In this document: positions 5,891 to 8,055 of the stretch, piece by piece
How the letters are laid out: each line of letters begins with the position of its first letter
How positions within the stretch are numbered: position 1 is the stretch's first letter
Assembly (NCBI GenBank): GCA_964476375.1
Contig: CAYYZW010000250.1
Location: forward strand, 1 to 8,055
DNA from: SAT2750 sp964476375
GTDB lineage: Bacteria > Planctomycetota > Planctomycetia > Pirellulales > Pirellulaceae
Reading direction: 5' to 3'
DNA length: 8,055 bases
The notes under the pieces: generated by a model
Database searches by the model: none
What the model was told of the DNA's origin: nothing
What the model saw: the letters and a program-made list of their open reading frames with translations, nothing else
Translations under genes and position numbers: made by a program

Positions 5891-7930
5891 ATGGCCACGC
5901 TGGAACTCATCGTTTTCCTCGCCGCGCTGCTAGTCTGCGCCTCGATCCTTTTAAAACGGGCTCGCTGGCTTGGTGGATCGGCCTGGGCAAGCATGATCCT
6001 GGTTCTGATGGCTGGCGTGATCGGATCTGTGATCATGCTACCGGGCGATGAAGATGCAGCCGCGATCCTGTCAGGCCAGCAGAAGCGACAGTTGATCGCT
6101 CATGCATCCACGCCGGTCAAGCAGCTTGTGCCACGCCAGCAGCCGGCCAGTGGATACCAGACCTCCGACCGATGCAAAAGCTGTCACCCGAAGGAACATG
6201 CCAGCTGGCACCAGAGCTATCACCGGAGCATGACCCAGCTGGTGGAATCTAATAATGTACTGGGGGATTTTGACGATCGCACGCTCAAGCAGGGGCGGTT
6301 CGAGTACCACCTGCGCAGGGAGGGAGACCGCCTGCTGGTAACGATGCCGGATCCGGATGTACTCCTGGTCACCGAGGGAGGGGAGCTGGTACTTGGGGAG
6401 ACGAACCTTGCCGGTGACATCCCGATGGTGGAACGGCCAGTGGTCATGATGACGGGTTCTCATAGTTTCCAGGGTTACTGGGTGCCAAGCACACAGGGAC
6501 TGACCCTGATCCAGTTGCCCTGGATCTACAATATCCTGGACAAACGATGGATGCCCTCCCAGGACGCCTTTATTCGGCCACCGGATGGTCCCAGGCGTGT
6601 CGCCGTCTGGAACGAGAACTGTATCCAGTGCCATGCCCTGGGCGGAAACCCGAATGAGATCGGTGGGAGCGGGCTGTTGATGAGCACGGTGTCTGAAATG
6701 GGCATCTCCTGTGAGGCCTGTCACGGCGCGGCAGATCAGCATATCGCCTTTTACCAGAACCCACTGAACCGGTATACGCAGCACCTGGCCGGGGGAGAGC
6801 CGGCGCATATTCTCAACCCGGTCGATGCGAGTCCGAAGGTTTCCACCCAGGTCTGTGGGCAGTGTCACAGTTCCTTTTTCCCCCGCCCGGAAGTGGACTA
6901 CATGCACGGGGGCAACTCCTTTCGGCCCGGGGATGACCTGGAGAAGACGCACCATATCATCCACTATGGCGATCCAGAAGCCCGGGCCGCGAGCCGGGAG
7001 ATTGCCGACGGAGGATACTGGAAAGATGGTACGATCCGTGTTGGAGGACGTGAGTACAATGCCCTGGTAATGTCCCCCTGTTACAAGAAAGCCACGGATC
7101 CATCCCGGCAGATGACCTGCCTCTCCTGCCATCAAATGCACTCCCAGTCCACCGGTGCCAGGGAACTGGACACATGGCGAGATGACCAGCTGGCGGACGG
7201 GATGCGGGGAGATACAGCATGTCTTCAGTGCCACGAGCAGTACAAGCAGGATGCCGCACTGGAATCGCATACTTTTCATCCAGCCAACTCCTCTGGTAGT
7301 CGCTGTTACAACTGTCATATGCCCTTTACCTCCTACGCCCTGCTCAAGGGAATTCGCGGTCACCGGGTAACGATTCCTAGCGTGGATGCCAGTAGCCAGT
7401 ATCAGAAGCCCAATGCCTGTAACCAGTGCCACCTGGACCAGACCCTGGCGTGGACCGCGGATCACCTTCAGAAGCGATACCAGATCCAGAGTGAACCCCT
7501 GGGTGAAGAACATCACGAGACGGCAGCGTCGATCCTCTGGCTCACTCGCGGGGATGCGGCCCTCCGCGCCATTACCGCCTGGACTTATGGCTGGGACACG
7601 GCACGTGACGTATCGGGAGACAAGTGGATACCCCCGTTACTCGCCCAGACGCTCGACGATCCCTATTCTGCCGTTCGCTATATTGCTCACAAGTCACTGC
7701 AGAAGAGCATTCCTTTCCGGGAAATTAATTATGATTACGTCTCTTTCCCGGCCGCACGTCAAAAGGTTCGTGACCAGGTGATGCAGTCATGGTTGAAACA
7801 GCAGAACAGGCTGGATCCGGGCAGGGCTGGACGCTGTCTTGTCTTACCGGGGGGGCAGATCGATCAGGCCAGGCTGCAATTGTTTCTTGACGAACGCGAC
7901 GATACTGAACAGACGTGGCTTCCGGAATGA
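5891..7930 (+). CDS. Octahaem c-type cytochrome, c554-related, membrane-anchored, with HEAT-like C-terminus
   Basis: The 679-residue product carries eight CXXCH haem c sites, with first cysteines at residues 95, 244, 274, 322, 410, 444, 472 and 510. Two membrane helices (about 3-22 and 31-50) are joined by a basic loop (KRAR), so the N-terminus and the haem domain both lie outside the cytoplasm. The first haem site is followed by a 145-residue, partly beta-rich stretch (about 135-235, with QLPW and WMPSQDAF) before the second. Twenty-one further histidines after the anchor, including H103, H107, H111, H284, H298, H354, H355, H358, H417, H460 and H463, could be distal haem ligands. Residues about 541-612 are helical and HEAT-like (DDPYSAVRYIAHKSLQ). 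An unpaired Cys lies at 397 (SPCYKK). No CXXCK site is present, which argues against NrfA-type nitrite reductase. The architecture resembles widespread, uncharacterised 'multihaem cytochrome' or cytochrome c554-family proteins of Planctomycetes and Acidobacteria. Electron transfer across the envelope is likely; the substrate, if any, is unknown. Maturation would need a cytochrome c assembly system encoded elsewhere. Confidence 0.92.
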   Translation: MATLELIVFLAALLVCASILLKRARWLGGSAWASMILVLMAGVIGSVIMLPGDEDAAAILSGQQKRQLIAHASTPVKQLVPRQQPASGYQTSDRCKSCHPKEHASWHQSYHRSMTQLVESNNVLGDFDDRTLKQGRFEYHLRREGDRLLVTMPDPDVLLVTEGGELVLGETNLAGDIPMVERPVVMMTGSHSFQGYWVPSTQGLTLIQLPWIYNILDKRWMPSQDAFIRPPDGPRRVAVWNENCIQCHALGGNPNEIGGSGLLMSTVSEMGISCEACHGAADQHIAFYQNPLNRYTQHLAGGEPAHILNPVDASPKVSTQVCGQCHSSFFPRPEVDYMHGGNSFRPGDDLEKTHHIIHYGDPEARAASREIADGGYWKDGTIRVGGREYNALVMSPCYKKATDPSRQMTCLSCHQMHSQSTGARELDTWRDDQLADGMRGDTACLQCHEQYKQDAALESHTFHPANSSGSRCYNCHMPFTSYALLKGIRGHRVTIPSVDASSQYQKPNACNQCHLDQTLAWTADHLQKRYQIQSEPLGEEHHETAASILWLTRGDAALRAITAWTYGWDTARDVSGDKWIPPLLAQTLDDPYSAVRYIAHKSLQKSIPFREINYDYVSFPAARQKVRDQVMQSWLKQQNRLDPGRAGRCLVLPGGQIDQARLQLFLDERDDTEQTWLPE

Positions 7931-8055
7931 ATCCTCCTTCAAGGCATCGAGAGAAACATCCCCCGGTTCCCTCCCGGGGTGAGACGAGGCTGTTACACCT
8001 GCGATGGGGCTGGTGGCTGCTGGCGATCTTTGGTCTTTTGGGACTGGTGCTTGAT
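7927..8055 (+). CDS. Start of a further membrane-anchored protein, cut by window end
   Basis: An ATG at 7927 overlaps the cytochrome stop codon (ATGA) and opens a frame that runs without a stop to the end of the window, 43 codons. The product begins with a basic, Pro-rich tail (MNPPSRHREKHPPVPSRG) and enters a hydrophobic segment from residue about 27 (WGWWLLAIFGLLGLVL), with Arg and His on the cytoplasmic side. This is the same N-terminal anchor plan as the upstream VCBS and TPR genes, so it is probably the next operon member with its main domain outside the cytoplasm. No strong Shine-Dalgarno is visible; coupling to the upstream gene could serve. The function cannot be stated from this fragment. 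Confidence 0.7.
   Translation, partial: MNPPSRHREKHPPVPSRGETRLLHLRWGWWLLAIFGLLGLVLD
7961..7979 (+). other. GC-rich inverted repeat in the 5' end of the last gene
   Basis: CCCCGG at 7961-7966 is complementary to CCGGGG at 7974-7979, with a seven-base spacer TTCCCTC. In mRNA this gives a six-pair all-GC stem about 32 bases after the ATG at 7927. There is no U-run after it, so it is not a standard terminator. It may be chance in a Pro/Arg-coding stretch, or it may slow or tune translation of the downstream gene. Confidence 0.3.

Noticed and set aside
6071..7516. 481-codon open frame on the minus strand, antisense to the cytochrome
   Set aside because: It lies wholly inside a gene with eight haem motifs in the correct frame. 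Its translation has no recognisable domain and is explained by GC-biased codons on the sense strand.
5891..7930. Assignment of the octahaem protein as hydroxylamine oxidoreductase, tetrathionate reductase or NrfA
   Set aside because: There is no CXXCK site for NrfA. The long insert after haem 1 and the haem-free C-terminal tail do not fit what I know of HAO or OTR. Haem count alone is not enough.

Overview
The window looks like part of a planctomycete chromosome or a close relative within the PVC or Acidobacteria-type soil and aquatic bacteria. This is inferred from protein style, not from any marker gene. The hints are a large, poorly conserved periplasmic beta-rich protein ending in three membrane helices, a VCBS/FG-GAP propeller, a membrane-anchored TPR protein and a multihaem c-type cytochrome of the c554-related kind. 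Base composition is moderately GC-rich. All convincing genes lie on the + strand; no tRNA, rRNA, CRISPR array, insertion sequence or clear rho-independent terminator was seen.

Layout. (1) Positions 1-143 have no complete gene, but the frame of the next gene is coding-like here and is broken by two stop codons. (2) 144-2915 encodes a 923-residue protein with a long beta-rich extracytoplasmic region, a coiled coil, low-complexity linkers and three C-terminal membrane helices. It lacks a signal peptide, so it is probably the 3' part of a longer, interrupted gene. (3) 2916-3053 is a 138-base gap with a possible sigma-70-type promoter. (4) 3054-4460 encodes a membrane-anchored seven-repeat VCBS/FG-GAP beta-propeller. 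(5) 4457-5833 encodes a membrane-anchored TPR protein whose start overlaps the previous stop (ATGA). (6) 5891-7930 encodes an octahaem c-type cytochrome with two N-terminal membrane helices and a HEAT-like C-terminal tail. (7) 7927-8055 is the beginning of another membrane-anchored protein, again with an ATGA overlap, cut by the window end.

Genes 4 to 7 read as one operon. Every complete product has an N-terminal membrane anchor followed by a domain predicted to lie outside the cytoplasm. The simplest reading is an envelope-bound electron-transfer assembly: the octahaem protein carries electrons, and the TPR and propeller proteins act as scaffolds or docking surfaces. The electron donor, acceptor and any catalytic activity cannot be read from the sequence. 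The cytochrome family is, to my knowledge, widespread but functionally uncharacterised, which makes this cluster the most interesting item in the window.
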